The notes: a model not told the origin generated them from the sequence alone. 64,000 nt of DNA from Algibacter miyuki (GCF_030409805.1 NZ_JAUFQP010000007.1:620001-684000); one strand, 5' to 3'; positions 18,520 to 28,822 are shown, numbered from the stretch's first letter. Made by a program: numbers and translations.

Positions 18520-19314
18520 TTACAATTTTAAATACCGTTTTAGGTATATCGAAATGTTTGCCATTCGAAAAAGAAAACTTTCAATTACAATATCAGAAAA
18601 ACCAACCGATTTAAAATTCGATTCATTTAATAATTTAATATACTCTGCGCCTTGGGTTTCTTTATCTGAAGATAATTGTCCTGCTTGAAGGGTATATGCT
18701 GCAGCTAATACATTAACGTATTTAAATTTAGTATTTAGATCAATTGCTTCAACCCAAAATTTAGAATCGGCAATTAGTTTGTAACTTTCGTCGAAGCCAC
18801 CTATTATATAAAACAATTCACTTTTAATCAATGTGGACTGCTGTGTAAAGAGCACTATTTTTTTAGACAATAATGCTTTAAAAGCTTTATATCTTGATGA
18901 GGATGTTTGTTCACCTATAATTGTATCTTCTTCCGACATAAACATGGTTCTTCCATAAACGGCATCTAAGTCTTCATCATTATCCATTGCCGAAAACAGT
19001 TTTTTAAAATCTGGCAACCAATAATCATCATCATTTATAAACGTAACGTATTTATAGTTTTTGGCATATTTACCAATAGCATTATTTAATGCTGAATAAA
19101 TACCCTTTCTTCCTTCTGGTTCTGGAATAATTTCTAAAAACGGATACTTTTTTGAAAGTCCATCTATTTTTGATTTTGGACAAGTTAAAATATGTTTTAC
19201 CCGATTTCCACCATATGATATAACCGATTTTATAGTTCTGTCTAGGGTCTCACGAGAACCAAGTGTCGCCGTTATAACTAATGTATCAGGTATTACTGTT
19301 TTTTTATTTTCCAT
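18520..19314 (-). CDS. Glycosyltransferase family 2-like protein
   Basis: A 264-residue protein with GT-A features: LVITATLGSRETLDRTIKSV at the N-terminus, then YVTFINDDDYWLPDF carrying the DDD metal motif near residue 93, and a GGFDESYKLIADSKFWVEA block, which in GT2 enzymes shapes the acceptor site. It probably adds one residue of the repeat. It is first of a run after a 181 bp AT-rich gap that separates it from the SGNH hydrolase gene. Confidence 0.8.
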   Translation of the reverse strand: MENKKTVIPDTLVITATLGSRETLDRTIKSVISYGGNRVKHILTCPKSKIDGLSKKYPFLEIIPEPEGRKGIYSALNNAIGKYAKNYKYVTFINDDDYWLPDFKKLFSAMDNDEDLDAVYGRTMFMSEEDTIIGEQTSSSRYKAFKALLSKKIVLFTQQSTLIKSELFYIIGGFDESYKLIADSKFWVEAIDLNTKFKYVNVLAAAYTLQAGQLSSDKETQGAEYIKLLNESNFKSVGFSDIVIESFLFRMANISIYLKRYLKL

Positions 19315-19495
19315 AATAATTTTTAGCGTATTATTATCCTGTTAAGTTTACAGTTAATTACTGTTTGTTATGGTTTTACTACATTTAATCTTTCATGTAC
19401 TAAACTTAAACGATATTTATTCAACACTATCTAGATAGTCATTTTCAATATTTTTTAGAATTCATGCTGCAGTTATTATAGATAACATGCATGTA

Positions 19496-21166
19496 TTATA
19501 TTTTTAATAATTCATTACTTAAAACCTCCCCTATTCTTTTTTTTATTTCAGGAAACCAATGTGTTCCATCGCTACAAAATTGAGGTGCATTTTCAAAATT
19601 TAAATCAACCTTATTCATTAAATCAACCCAATCTGCCATGGACCATTTGGCTACAGTTTTGCTGTCTTTTCTTATACTATTAAAAATCCACTCTCTATCT
19701 TCTTTTGCTTTTTTAGCATTCCAACCATCCTTCCATACACCATGCCCTTCGCTATTTAATTCACCCGTTAAATGAGTAGGTGAAATTGGAATAGATGCTA
19801 ATAAAAATTTCGCATTTGGATTAACTAATTTTAACTGCATAATATATGCAGCAAACGTTTGTTTATAACCAAATACTTCCTCTTTAGTTTTACCATTCAT
19901 AGCATTAAATAAGGCTAGTTTTTTAGAGACAGTTTCAGGACTGTCACCATAAAACGGATAATTATCTATAACAGCTTGTATAGTTTCTAGGGAAAGCACT
20001 CCTCCGCCTTCGGCATCATTTGTTGAAAGAGGTAAAATATAATAATCTATATTTTTATTTGAAAGTACAATATCTTTTAAAGTTTTCGAATAAAACCAAA
20101 ACATATTTGATCGTTTGGAATTTTTACTCTGATATTTAATAGAGTGGCCTCCTTTTGCCATTGAAATCACATTCATACCTGTTTTTCTAGCAATCATACG
20201 TTGAAATATACGATCTTGATGTTGGCTATCTCCTACAATTATACATGTTTTCCCTATTTTATCTGAATTCTTTGTTTCAGCTTCAGATTGATAATCATAG
20301 AACGGATCTAAGGTATACTTCCCTTCTATAAGCACTGGATTAAAAATTTCAAAAGTATTTACCTTATTCGGACTCTCATGATGTATTGCTATAGATATTA
20401 CATAACGCAATACACTAAAATCTAAAGTTAAAAAACTATAATCTTTATAAACTTCCGTTACTTCGGCACATGGCGGCGCTTCTCTTTGCACACCCCATCT
20501 AAGCATTTTACTTCCTACTGTTTTTAGTTGGCTATTTGTTAACCTATATGGAACACCATTAACTCCTGTTATATAAATTCCATTACCGTTTAACACCTCT
20601 GTATTTACCCAAAAGCCTCCCATTAGGTTGGAACTATCGGAAATATAATCACTAGGAAGTCTTATGTATATCACTCTTGCGTCACTATCATTATACTGCC
20701 CTGGAGATAAAGATTCTTTAAGAAAACTATTGTCAGCACTAATAATACGTCCTCTATTTAATTCCTTTGTATTTACAAATTTAGAATCAACGGGTACACC
20801 TAATTTATCTCGGCCTAAAGTTTTCCACCCATCGTTAAGTTGTGGCGGGTAGGATTCTAATGTTTCATCATACAAATTTCCAATACTCCAAACAAGGTTA
20901 TGGGCATTATACCCCCTTTCTAACACCTTAGACTCTAAATTTAAAGAATCCGTGTTTGTAATTGCCTCAGTAGTATAAATTTCCCAGGTTGGTGTCTCTA
21001 AAAAAGCAGCACTTCTATCTGTTAAACTTACTAAACTACTTATGTGCAGATAACCATTATACTCAAACAGTGCGGTTGTATTTCCAAAAGTAGCTATGGA
21101 GTTTAACAAACAACTACATAACAGACATAACACTGTAAAATATTTTGTATTTAAAAGTACTGTCAT
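19496..21166 (-). CDS. Secreted SGNH/GDSL-family hydrolase
   Basis: A 556-residue protein with an N-terminal hydrophobic signal peptide (about residues 8-28), so it acts in the periplasm or outside. The first 290 residues form an unrecognised, probably beta-rich domain. The C-terminal half is SGNH-like: block I GDSQ with Ser314, a Gly near 339 (AKGGHS), block III Asn383 in STND, and block V Asp533/His536 in SDGTHW. Such enzymes are esterases or acyltransferases on carbohydrates. Position in the polysaccharide locus suggests removal or transfer of acyl groups on the polymer. Specific activity is an inference. Confidence 0.72.
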   Translation of the reverse strand: MTVLLNTKYFTVLCLLCSCLLNSIATFGNTTALFEYNGYLHISSLVSLTDRSAAFLETPTWEIYTTEAITNTDSLNLESKVLERGYNAHNLVWSIGNLYDETLESYPPQLNDGWKTLGRDKLGVPVDSKFVNTKELNRGRIISADNSFLKESLSPGQYNDSDARVIYIRLPSDYISDSSNLMGGFWVNTEVLNGNGIYITGVNGVPYRLTNSQLKTVGSKMLRWGVQREAPPCAEVTEVYKDYSFLTLDFSVLRYVISIAIHHESPNKVNTFEIFNPVLIEGKYTLDPFYDYQSEAETKNSDKIGKTCIIVGDSQHQDRIFQRMIARKTGMNVISMAKGGHSIKYQSKNSKRSNMFWFYSKTLKDIVLSNKNIDYYILPLSTNDAEGGGVLSLETIQAVIDNYPFYGDSPETVSKKLALFNAMNGKTKEEVFGYKQTFAAYIMQLKLVNPNAKFLLASIPISPTHLTGELNSEGHGVWKDGWNAKKAKEDREWIFNSIRKDSKTVAKWSMADWVDLMNKVDLNFENAPQFCSDGTHWFPEIKKRIGEVLSNELLKI

Positions 21167-21222
21167 TCTAACTTGATTATTTTATTATGGTTTTATTTTT
21201 AATAATATACCACTATAATACT

Positions 21223-21810
21223 CTATATAATTCTCTTTATAAATTTTATAGGATTACCTCCCCATATTTCGTTTGCTGGAATAGACTTTGATACAACACT
21301 TCCTGCAGCCACAACAGAATTTTCGCCAATTTTTACACCTTTTAATATAATGCTTCCGGTACCTATGAATACTCCTGAAGCGATAAAAACAGGTTTAGTT
21401 TGAATGTTTTGTTCTGGTATTGCTAACCTATCTTCTATTTTAACCGAATGAAAATCTGTATCATAAATTTTACAATCGCCACCTATTAAAACATTATTTT
21501 TAATTACAATTTCTTGTGCACAATAAATTGCTGTATTGGATATGCCCACACGATCTCCTATACTTAATTTGGCATTTTTACCAACTACTATACTAGTAAA
21601 AGTTTGACCTCCTATTGGATTAAAAAAATAGTTTGAATTAATGGTAACATCATCACCAACTTCCAAAAGGCCTCTTCCTTTTAAAAATAGCCCTCCATTT
21701 ATCTTTAAATTTTTTCCGGTTTTTACCTTAAATAAACTTAGTTTAATAAAGTTAGTTACTTTGCTTTTTAGAAACCAAAGATTTACTAGTAAATCATAAA
21801 GTTTTTTCAT
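21223..21810 (-). CDS. Hexapeptide-repeat O-acyltransferase
   Basis: A 195-residue left-handed beta-helix protein. The conserved segment DCKIYDTDFHSVKIEDR carries the likely catalytic His. The C-terminal GVKIGENSVVAAGSVVSKSIPANEIWGGNPIKFIK is the maltose/galactoside acetyltransferase (NodL/WcaB-like) pattern. It would O-acetylate a sugar using acetyl-CoA. Its ATG overlaps the TGA of the upstream GT4 gene (ATGA), showing tight coupling. Confidence 0.85.
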   Translation of the reverse strand: MKKLYDLLVNLWFLKSKVTNFIKLSLFKVKTGKNLKINGGLFLKGRGLLEVGDDVTINSNYFFNPIGGQTFTSIVVGKNAKLSIGDRVGISNTAIYCAQEIVIKNNVLIGGDCKIYDTDFHSVKIEDRLAIPEQNIQTKPVFIASGVFIGTGSIILKGVKIGENSVVAAGSVVSKSIPANEIWGGNPIKFIKRII

Positions 21811-22961
21811 TTTGATAGCGCTAACAATCCATCATAAATTTCATGAATCTTTTTGTTATTATTATTTTCACAGAACATATCTAAAGCATAAGTTCTGGCA
21901 TCTTTTTTCATTTGATTTAAAACGTCTTGGTTAGATTTTAAGTATAGAATTTTATCTACTGCATATTCTACATTTCCAAAATCGTACAAATACCCGGTTT
22001 TATTATTTAATAAAAGAGTGTTTTGAGATTCAACATTTGAAACTAAAACAGGAATTGACAAAGATTGAGCTTCAATTATCGACCTAGAAAAATGTGGTTC
22101 TTTAAAAGGACTTAATAATAAATCAATCATTTGCATTTTGTCGTTTACATTAGATACCATACCTTTTAAAATAACATTTTCAGGCATTTTATTAGCAATT
22201 CCTACTATTTCTTTGGGTAATAGTTCTGGCTCAAAACCATAAATTATAATTTTTACCGATGCTTTTAAACCGTATAAAGCCTGAGCAATTTTTAATATAT
22301 CTTCTATACCATTTTCAATATTAAATCGTGCAAAATAACCAATAACAAAATCTTCATCATTAAAACCTAATTCTTTTCTCTCGATATTTCTAATTTGCTC
22401 GTTGTAGCTATAGAGATTAGTATCTATAGAGTTTTTTACAACTTGATGTTTTGAGTTTTTAAAAGGTAGTGATTCAAAATCATTTATGGGAATAAAAAAA
22501 TCACAATATTTATTATTAAATCGCTTTAAAATATTTCCGAAAAAATTATTTAAAAGAGGTTCTCTAACATGACTTACTACCTTTATATCTTTAAAGAAAA
22601 CTTTACTTATAAATGCATATATAAACAAGCAGGTTGTGTTTAAATGAACGATATCTGGTTTCGTTTTAGAAATTATTTTATATGCCGCAATAGCGTTAGG
22701 GATTACATAGAGAATATTTTTTACGAATAACCTAAAACTCATTGAAGACACTGTAGTTCCATGAAAAGCGAACAATCTTTTTTCACTAACAATAACGTCA
22801 TTGTACCCATTATCAAACAACCTTTTTGCAGGGCCATCAATAAGCATAAAAACCGTAGCATTGTAAGTTTTTCTATCTAACCCATTTAAAAGTATAGATA
22901 AACTCTTAGGTGCTCCGCCTAATTCTCCTGCGTGGTGTATGTATAGAATTTCTTTTTTCAA
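21807..22961 (-). CDS. Glycosyltransferase family 4
   Basis: A 384-residue GT-B enzyme. The N-terminal acceptor loop is HHAGELGGAPKSLSIL. In the C-terminal domain VIGYFARFNIENGIEDIL and LLSPFKEPHFSRSIIEAQSLSIPVLVS provide the donor-site E-x7-E-like motif. No ATG exists upstream, so TTG at 22961 is taken as the start because it sits right at the family N-terminus. It is coupled by an ATGA overlap to the acyltransferase that follows. Confidence 0.83.
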   Translation of the reverse strand: MKKEILYIHHAGELGGAPKSLSILLNGLDRKTYNATVFMLIDGPAKRLFDNGYNDVIVSEKRLFAFHGTTVSSMSFRLFVKNILYVIPNAIAAYKIISKTKPDIVHLNTTCLFIYAFISKVFFKDIKVVSHVREPLLNNFFGNILKRFNNKYCDFFIPINDFESLPFKNSKHQVVKNSIDTNLYSYNEQIRNIERKELGFNDEDFVIGYFARFNIENGIEDILKIAQALYGLKASVKIIIYGFEPELLPKEIVGIANKMPENVILKGMVSNVNDKMQMIDLLLSPFKEPHFSRSIIEAQSLSIPVLVSNVESQNTLLLNNKTGYLYDFGNVEYAVDKILYLKSNQDVLNQMKKDARTYALDMFCENNNNKKIHEIYDGLLALSK

Positions 22962-23004
22962 TATGTAAGTTGTATAGCTTTTTAGTTTTAATAAAAAGGT
23001 TTGA

Positions 23005-24150
23005 TTAAATATTTTTATTCCAAATCAAATTCCACATCTCATTCACTTTCTTATCTATTTTTACTCTACTTTCTTTTAGTTTGTCTCGCACAATTTCATT
23101 TTCTGTCTTATCTAACAATGTTTTAACAACTTTGTTTAATTCTCCAATTTCAGGTTTTAAGCCAATTATATAATCTTTACTTAATCCAAAATCATTGAAT
23201 AACATTTCATACTTATGATTCCAACTGGTTGACAAACATGGAACTCCTTGATTTAAAGCACTAGCTACACCATGAAATCTTGAAGAAATAACCATATACG
23301 AAGATCCAATAATACCTTTAACCTCTTTTGCATTAAACCCGTTAAGTATATCTAAAGGTTTATTTGAATTTTTGCTTATTAAGTTACAAATTTCTAGATC
23401 TCCTATTCCTTCATGATTAAGTAAAAACGGTTCTCTTCCAGACTCTCGTATAATTGATATGAGGTCTCCCATAACGCTTAAATACTCGTTTTTACTACTA
23501 TTGGCGTGAGTAATCATTTTTTTATTAGGAATAATACACACCTTATCTTTAAGTTGAATATCTAGTTTTGGTAGTACTCCTTTAACTAACAAGGTAAAAT
23601 CAGTACATAGTTGTACCTTATCTTTATCCGCACCGGCTTCGAGTATAAAATTATATGATATTTCTTCTCTTGCAAAAATAATATCTGCATACTTGTTTAT
23701 AATCTCAACAGCTCTTTTTCCTTCATTAGTTTTAAACGGACCAAATGCCTGAGGTAAAAAAATAATTTTAGTTCCTTTAGATTTAAGTTTTTTATAGTAA
23801 TTTTCTAACTCATCTAACCTTTCTTTTGTATAATTCCATTGGTCGGAAAACTGAAACCCTGCAGCATCTAGCAGGAGGTTAACTCCTTTTACAGGATGCT
23901 TAGAGGTGAAAAAGGTATAAGGTAATTTAAGTCTGCGTAAAACACCTACTGGATATTTTGAATTTCTTAACCAAAACCTTTGATGTATAGCTAGGTTCGT
24001 TGAAAATTTTTGACTTTTTTCTCCTATATTATTTGTGTTATAATAAACTGTTGCTTCCGGATGGTGTTTTTCTATTTGCTCCAATAAAGCTACAAGCATT
24101 AACTCGGCACCTTTATTTAAAGTGTTTGTACCATCAATTTGAATTACCAT
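23005..24150 (-). CDS. Polysaccharide pyruvyl transferase family protein
   Basis: A 381-residue GT-B-like protein of the pyruvyl transferase family (CsaB/WcaK type). It starts IQIDGTNTLNKGAELMLVALLEQI, with FLPQAFGPF near residue 132, FAREEISYNFI near 160 and a C-terminal VISSRFHGVASALNQGVPCL block near 290. These enzymes add a pyruvate ketal from phosphoenolpyruvate to a sugar, giving the polymer negative charge. The gene's start lies inside the 3' end of the nitroreductase-family gene (17 bp overlap), so the two are translated together. Confidence 0.85.
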   Translation of the reverse strand: MVIQIDGTNTLNKGAELMLVALLEQIEKHHPEATVYYNTNNIGEKSQKFSTNLAIHQRFWLRNSKYPVGVLRRLKLPYTFFTSKHPVKGVNLLLDAAGFQFSDQWNYTKERLDELENYYKKLKSKGTKIIFLPQAFGPFKTNEGKRAVEIINKYADIIFAREEISYNFILEAGADKDKVQLCTDFTLLVKGVLPKLDIQLKDKVCIIPNKKMITHANSSKNEYLSVMGDLISIIRESGREPFLLNHEGIGDLEICNLISKNSNKPLDILNGFNAKEVKGIIGSSYMVISSRFHGVASALNQGVPCLSTSWNHKYEMLFNDFGLSKDYIIGLKPEIGELNKVVKTLLDKTENEIVRDKLKESRVKIDKKVNEMWNLIWNKNI

Positions 24151-25210
24151 AGTTATAAGTTCTAATATGTTCTAATGTTCTTTTTTCTGAAAATGCTACT
24201 TTCCCTAATGGATCAGGATAACCAACAGCCATACACATTATTGGGCGTTGATGTTTTTCTAGTTTTAATATGTGTTCCATCTTCTTTTCTAGCACTTCTA
24301 CATCTGGCCAATTTATAGCACAACTACTAAGCCCTAAAGTTTCTAATGCTAACATGAAAGACATATTGGCTAATGAGGCATCAATATAAATTACATGTCT
24401 ATCTCTTTCATCAAAATAAGCATCTAGATTACCTAAAACAACAATTATAGTCTGAATACCATCTACATACCCTCTAACGCCTCCAGGAAGGTTTACCACT
24501 CCTTTTAAAAGTTCTGGGTCGTCTATGACTCTATACTCAAAAGGCTGTCTATTACATGCGCTAGGCGATTGTGCAGCTGCAAGTATAGCTTTATCTATTA
24601 ATGTTCTAGGAACTTTTTTATCTAAAAACCAACGAACAGATCGCCTAAAACGCATTAACTTAAAAAAATCTTCATACGAAATGTTTGGTTTCTCTTCTTC
24701 TAATCTATGATAAGGTATTGATTTCTCTATACCGTTAGATGAAGCCTCATTAGTTTTTACATTAATAACTTTATTATTAAATTTAGTAGCCAATTTACTT
24801 ATTAGCTCATTATCACCGCTCGTTGAAAAATATTCACTTAGCACATCATAAAACCATTTATATTGCAAGTCTATATCTATTTTTTTTGGATCCCATATAT
24901 TTAAGAAAGCCTCTATAGTTTCTTCAATATAGTCTAAAGCAAAAACATCTCTTCTAGGACGCATTAGTAACCCTTTTTCTATTCTATGAGTATTACGTAT
25001 TAAGGTATAAATGTTTGCTTTATCTCTTTCTAGCTCTTTTAAATGATTTATTTTACCTTTTAAAACAGCATGTTGCTCTCTATTAAAAGTAGATGAGAAT
25101 AAAAAATAATATAATTTACTAAAAAACGGAGTTGCGATAAAATAGCGAGGTAAAATATTATTTTTAAATAATAATACCTTGAAATATAATTTGCCTAATA
25201 TTTTTTTCAT
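24134..25210 (-). CDS. Nitroreductase-family flavoprotein of polysaccharide loci
   Basis: A 358-residue protein. The C-terminal part, from about residue 185, is a nitroreductase fold: RFRRSVRWFLDKKVP, then AAAQSPSACNRQPFEYRV for FMN binding, and a late MCMAVGYPDP. The first 180 residues are a separate helical region with a distinctive RNTHRIEKGLLMRPRR block. Nitroreductases use FMN and NAD(P)H, but no redox step is obvious in this polymer. It overlaps the pyruvyl transferase gene, implying a shared function. Substrate is unknown. Confidence 0.78.
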   Translation of the reverse strand: MKKILGKLYFKVLLFKNNILPRYFIATPFFSKLYYFLFSSTFNREQHAVLKGKINHLKELERDKANIYTLIRNTHRIEKGLLMRPRRDVFALDYIEETIEAFLNIWDPKKIDIDLQYKWFYDVLSEYFSTSGDNELISKLATKFNNKVINVKTNEASSNGIEKSIPYHRLEEEKPNISYEDFFKLMRFRRSVRWFLDKKVPRTLIDKAILAAAQSPSACNRQPFEYRVIDDPELLKGVVNLPGGVRGYVDGIQTIIVVLGNLDAYFDERDRHVIYIDASLANMSFMLALETLGLSSCAINWPDVEVLEKKMEHILKLEKHQRPIMCMAVGYPDPLGKVAFSEKRTLEHIRTYNYGNSN

Positions 25211-25217
25211 AAAACAA

Positions 25218-26642
25218 TTAAAGTACGTTCTTTAAAATATTTTCAATGTTTTTCTTTTCCATAAAATATACACTTACAAGGTAAGATATAGCATAGACGA
25301 TTGACAAAATAAAAATATTTTCAATTTTAAAACTAATTAATATATAAACTATACAAACGGATAATAACAATGATGCAATAGCACTTCTAACAGCTTTAAA
25401 AACATCAAATATAGTAAGTCCAACCTCTTTATTAAGCACGATTAGCGCAGTAACAACTAAGGTTATTTTATTAAACACAATGGCATATGCGGCTCCTACG
25501 AGACCGAAATAACTAACTCCTACATACAATGATGGAATAAGAATTAAAATAGTTAATCCTATAATTATTTTCATTTCAACCTTTGGCTTTCCTAAACCTC
25601 TTATTAGTGTTCCAAATGAATTTACTAATAAATGAACCATTACAGCTAAAGATAATATTTTTAGAGGAATTACCGCTTGCTCCCATTTATCTCCGAAAAA
25701 ACCAACAATGATATCTCTAGAAAACACAATCAAAAAAGTCATTATAGGATAAATAATAATAGCATTAAAATTTACTATTTTTAAAAAATAATCTTTAAGC
25801 TGCTCTTTATTATCCTGAGATTTTCCATAGACAGGAAACATTACTTTACCTAAAATAGCACTTATCATCTGCCTTAGTTGCTCTGTTAAAGAAAAAGATA
25901 AAGTATATGCACCAAGTAAGGAGGATCCTAAAATTTTTCCAACAATTAAATTATCAATATTATAAGTTAGGGTGCTAAAAATACTAGTTCCGGTAGAATA
26001 GGCTCCAAAACCAAATATGCTTTTAAAATAATCTTTATTCCATTCAAATGTAGGTTTCCATTTAATTGCGACATATAAAAATGGAATTGTTAATCCTAAA
26101 GCCAAAACATTATTTATTACAAGCGCCCATATACCCATGTCTGAATATGCTGCAATTAGTGCTAACACACCAGCTATTAAAGCAGAAATATTGAATATTT
26201 TTGCAATTTTCCTAAAATCCATAGCTCGGGTTAATATTACAACGTGAACTAAACTTAATGGCCTAATTAAAATGCTTAAACTTAAAACAGGAAATAATGT
26301 GGTAAGAATGGGTTCATTATAAAAATGCGCTGCAAATGGACCAATAATAAAGCTTGTTATAGCATACAATAGTATGCCCCAAATTAAACCACTCCAAAAT
26401 GCGGTTGAATACATCGCCTTAACCTCTTCTTCTTCTTTACGCTGTATCAATGCCGCGCTCATACCTAGCTCTGATGCTCCATCGGCTATTACAATAAATA
26501 CGGTACACATCCCAACTAAGCCAAACTCATTTGGCAAAAGTATTTTAGCAAGAACAAGTTTAATAGAAAATTTAAATAAAAATTCTAAAAAAAACTGGAT
26601 TCCGGTCCACTTTATTCCTGATATAATTTTTTTAGAATCCAA
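25218..26642 (-). CDS. Wzx-type polysaccharide flippase
   Basis: A 474-residue MATE/MOP-superfamily exporter with about twelve to fourteen membrane helices. Its N-terminal block SGIKWTGIQFFLEFLFKFSIKLVLAKILLPNEFGLVGM is typical of WzxC-like lipopolysaccharide biosynthesis proteins. It should flip the undecaprenyl-linked repeat unit across the inner membrane. TTG at 26642 is the only start available before an in-frame stop. It ends 7 bp before the nitroreductase gene and begins 9 bp after fcl. Confidence 0.87.
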   Translation of the reverse strand: MDSKKIISGIKWTGIQFFLEFLFKFSIKLVLAKILLPNEFGLVGMCTVFIVIADGASELGMSAALIQRKEEEEVKAMYSTAFWSGLIWGILLYAITSFIIGPFAAHFYNEPILTTLFPVLSLSILIRPLSLVHVVILTRAMDFRKIAKIFNISALIAGVLALIAAYSDMGIWALVINNVLALGLTIPFLYVAIKWKPTFEWNKDYFKSIFGFGAYSTGTSIFSTLTYNIDNLIVGKILGSSLLGAYTLSFSLTEQLRQMISAILGKVMFPVYGKSQDNKEQLKDYFLKIVNFNAIIIYPIMTFLIVFSRDIIVGFFGDKWEQAVIPLKILSLAVMVHLLVNSFGTLIRGLGKPKVEMKIIIGLTILILIPSLYVGVSYFGLVGAAYAIVFNKITLVVTALIVLNKEVGLTIFDVFKAVRSAIASLLLSVCIVYILISFKIENIFILSIVYAISYLVSVYFMEKKNIENILKNVL

Positions 26643-26651
26643 ATTGATTTT

Positions 26652-27698
26652 TTAAGCCTTTAAATACCATTTATAAACAGCTTTTATGCCTGCTTCTAAA
26701 TCCACCTTATACTTCCAACCTAAACCATTAAGCTTAGAAACATCGGTTAATTTTCGCATAGTACCATCTGGCTTGTCTACATTAAATACTAAATCGCCGT
26801 TAAAACCAATAATTTGTTTAATAGTTTCGGCCAATTCTTTAATAGATATATCTTTTCCTGTACCAATATTAATATGGGTGTTTCTTATTTCTTTATCATC
26901 TTTATTATGAGTATCGGTAAAGCTTCTATTTTCCATAATAAAAACACAGGCATCTGCCATATCTTCACTCCATAAAAACTCTCGTTTTGGCTTTCCTGAC
27001 CCCCATATTTCAACACTGTTTTCAGAAACTCCAAATTGGCTTAAATAAGCCTTAGCTTCTTCTATAGAACTTACTCCTAAATTCTTTAAAACCTCATCAT
27101 GCCTAGATTCCGACATTAGTTTAGCTAAATAAATTTTACGTATTAATGCTGGTAATACATGAGATTTTTCTAAATCGAAGTTATCATTTGGGCCATACAA
27201 ATTCGTAGGCATTACCGAAATAAAATTAGTACCATATTGCAAGTTATAGCTCTCGCACATTTTAATACCAGCTATTTTAGCAATAGCATAAGGCTCATTA
27301 GTATACTCTAATGTATCGGTTAGTAAGCTATTCTCCAGCATAGGTTGCGGTGCATTTTTAGGGTATATACATGTACTTCCTAAAAACAATAGTTTTTTAA
27401 CTTTGTTTACGTAGCTTTGATGAATTACGTTGTTTTGTATCATCAAATTTTCGTAAATAAAATCTGCCCTATAAACATTGTTTGCAACAATACCTCCAAC
27501 TTTTGCTGCAGCTAAAAATACATATTCTGGCTTTTCCGCTTCAAAAAAGTTAGCCACTGCTTGTTGGTTAGACAAATCTAACTCCTTATGGGTTCGTGTT
27601 ACTATATTTGAATATCCTTTAGATTTCAGGTTTTCTAATATCGCACTCCCAACTAAACCTCTGTGACCTGCAATATAAATTTTAGAATTAGTATCCAT
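26652..27698 (-). CDS. fcl: GDP-L-fucose synthase
   Basis: A 348-residue SDR enzyme (WcaG) that performs the epimerase and reductase steps from GDP-4-keto-6-deoxymannose to GDP-L-fucose. NAD(P)-binding [10 protein letters not shown] is at residues 11-20. The catalytic Ser lies in [14 protein letters not shown] and the Tyr/Lys pair in YAIAKIAG. Its length is larger than the E. coli enzyme because of an insert around residues 205-240 ([14 protein letters not shown]), common in Bacteroidota. It sits directly after gmd (5 bp gap). Confidence 0.93.
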   Translation of the reverse strand: MDTNSKIYIAGHRGLVGSAILENLKSKGYSNIVTRTHKELDLSNQQAVANFFEAEKPEYVFLAAAKVGGIVANNVYRADFIYENLMIQNNVIHQSYVNKVKKLLFLGSTCIYPKNAPQPMLENSLLTDTLEYTNEPYAIAKIAGIKMCESYNLQYGTNFISVMPTNLYGPNDNFDLEKSHVLPALIRKIYLAKLMSESRHDEVLKNLGVSSIEEAKAYLSQFGVSENSVEIWGSGKPKREFLWSEDMADACVFIMENRSFTDTHNKDDKEIRNTHINIGTGKDISIKELAETIKQIIGFNGDLVFNVDKPDGTMRKLTDVSKLNGLGWKYKVDLEAGIKAVYKWYLKA

Positions 27699-27703
27699 TA
27701 AAT

Positions 27704-28822
27704 TTATTCAAAATAATTTTTAATTCGATATCCACCGTCTAATAAATACTGTTGTTTCTCCATTAGCATAATATCACTAGACATCATGTCTTTTACTAAT
27801 GCTTCTAAATCGTACTCTGGTACCCAACCTAATTTTTCTTTTGCTTTTGTGGCATCACCAATTAACAAATCAACTTCTGTTGGTCTAAAATATTTTTCAT
27901 CTACAGCAATAACCTCTTTTCCTATTTCTACTTGAAATTTAGGGTTGTTACAGGCTTTAACATAGCCTTTTTCATCAGAACCAGTGCCTTTAAATTCTAG
28001 TTCAATACCAACCTCGTTAAAGCTCATTTTTACAAAATCTCTAACGGTAGTGGTTTTATTCGTTGCAATAACCCAATCTTCAGCTTCATCTGCTTGAAGA
28101 ATCATCCACATCATTCTCACATAATCTTTAGCATGTCCCCAATCTCGTTGAGCATCTAAATTTCCTAAATAAATTTTATCTTGTAATCCTAAAGCTATTT
28201 TAGAGGTCGCTCTTGTAATTTTTCTAGTAACAAATGTTTCCCCTCTTACTGGGGATTCATGATTAAATAAAATACCATTACATGCGTATATTCCGTATGC
28301 TTCTCTATAGTTAACAGTTATCCAATATGCATACATTTTTGCAACTGCATATGGACTTCTTGGATAAAAAGGTGTTTTTTCTGTTTGCGGTACTTCTTGA
28401 ACTTTACCATACAATTCTGAGGTAGACGCTTGATAAATTCTTGTCTTTTTTTCCATCCCTAAAAAACGAATAGCCTCCAAAAGTCTTAATGTACCGATAC
28501 CATCAGCATTAGCAGTATATTCAGGCATTTCAAAAGAAACATGAACGTGACTCATAGCGGCCAAATTATATATTTCGTCTGGCTGAACTTCTTTTATTAA
28601 GCGTGTTAAGTTCGTGCTATCTGTTAAATCCCCATAATGTAGAAAAAAATTACGATCTTCCACATGAGGGTCTTGATATAAATGATCTATTCGCCCGGTA
28701 TTAAATAATGATGAACGTCTTTTAACACCATGAACTTCATATCCTTTTTTTAATAGGAATTCACTTAAGTAAGCTCCATCCTGTCCTGTAACCCCTGTAA
28801 TTAATGCTACTTTTTTTTGCAT
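27704..28822 (-). CDS. gmd: GDP-mannose 4,6-dehydratase
   Basis: A 372-residue SDR enzyme that converts GDP-mannose to GDP-4-keto-6-deoxymannose, the first step to GDP-L-fucose. NADP-binding [15 protein letters not shown] is at residues 10-24. [14 protein letters not shown] and the catalytic [12 protein letters not shown] with [12 protein letters not shown] (YxxxK) are all present, as is [16 protein letters not shown]. The substrate GDP-mannose must come from manA/B/C genes outside this window. Confidence 0.95.
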   Translation of the reverse strand: MQKKVALITGVTGQDGAYLSEFLLKKGYEVHGVKRRSSLFNTGRIDHLYQDPHVEDRNFFLHYGDLTDSTNLTRLIKEVQPDEIYNLAAMSHVHVSFEMPEYTANADGIGTLRLLEAIRFLGMEKKTRIYQASTSELYGKVQEVPQTEKTPFYPRSPYAVAKMYAYWITVNYREAYGIYACNGILFNHESPVRGETFVTRKITRATSKIALGLQDKIYLGNLDAQRDWGHAKDYVRMMWMILQADEAEDWVIATNKTTTVRDFVKMSFNEVGIELEFKGTGSDEKGYVKACNNPKFQVEIGKEVIAVDEKYFRPTEVDLLIGDATKAKEKLGWVPEYDLEALVKDMMSSDIMLMEKQQYLLDGGYRIKNYFE

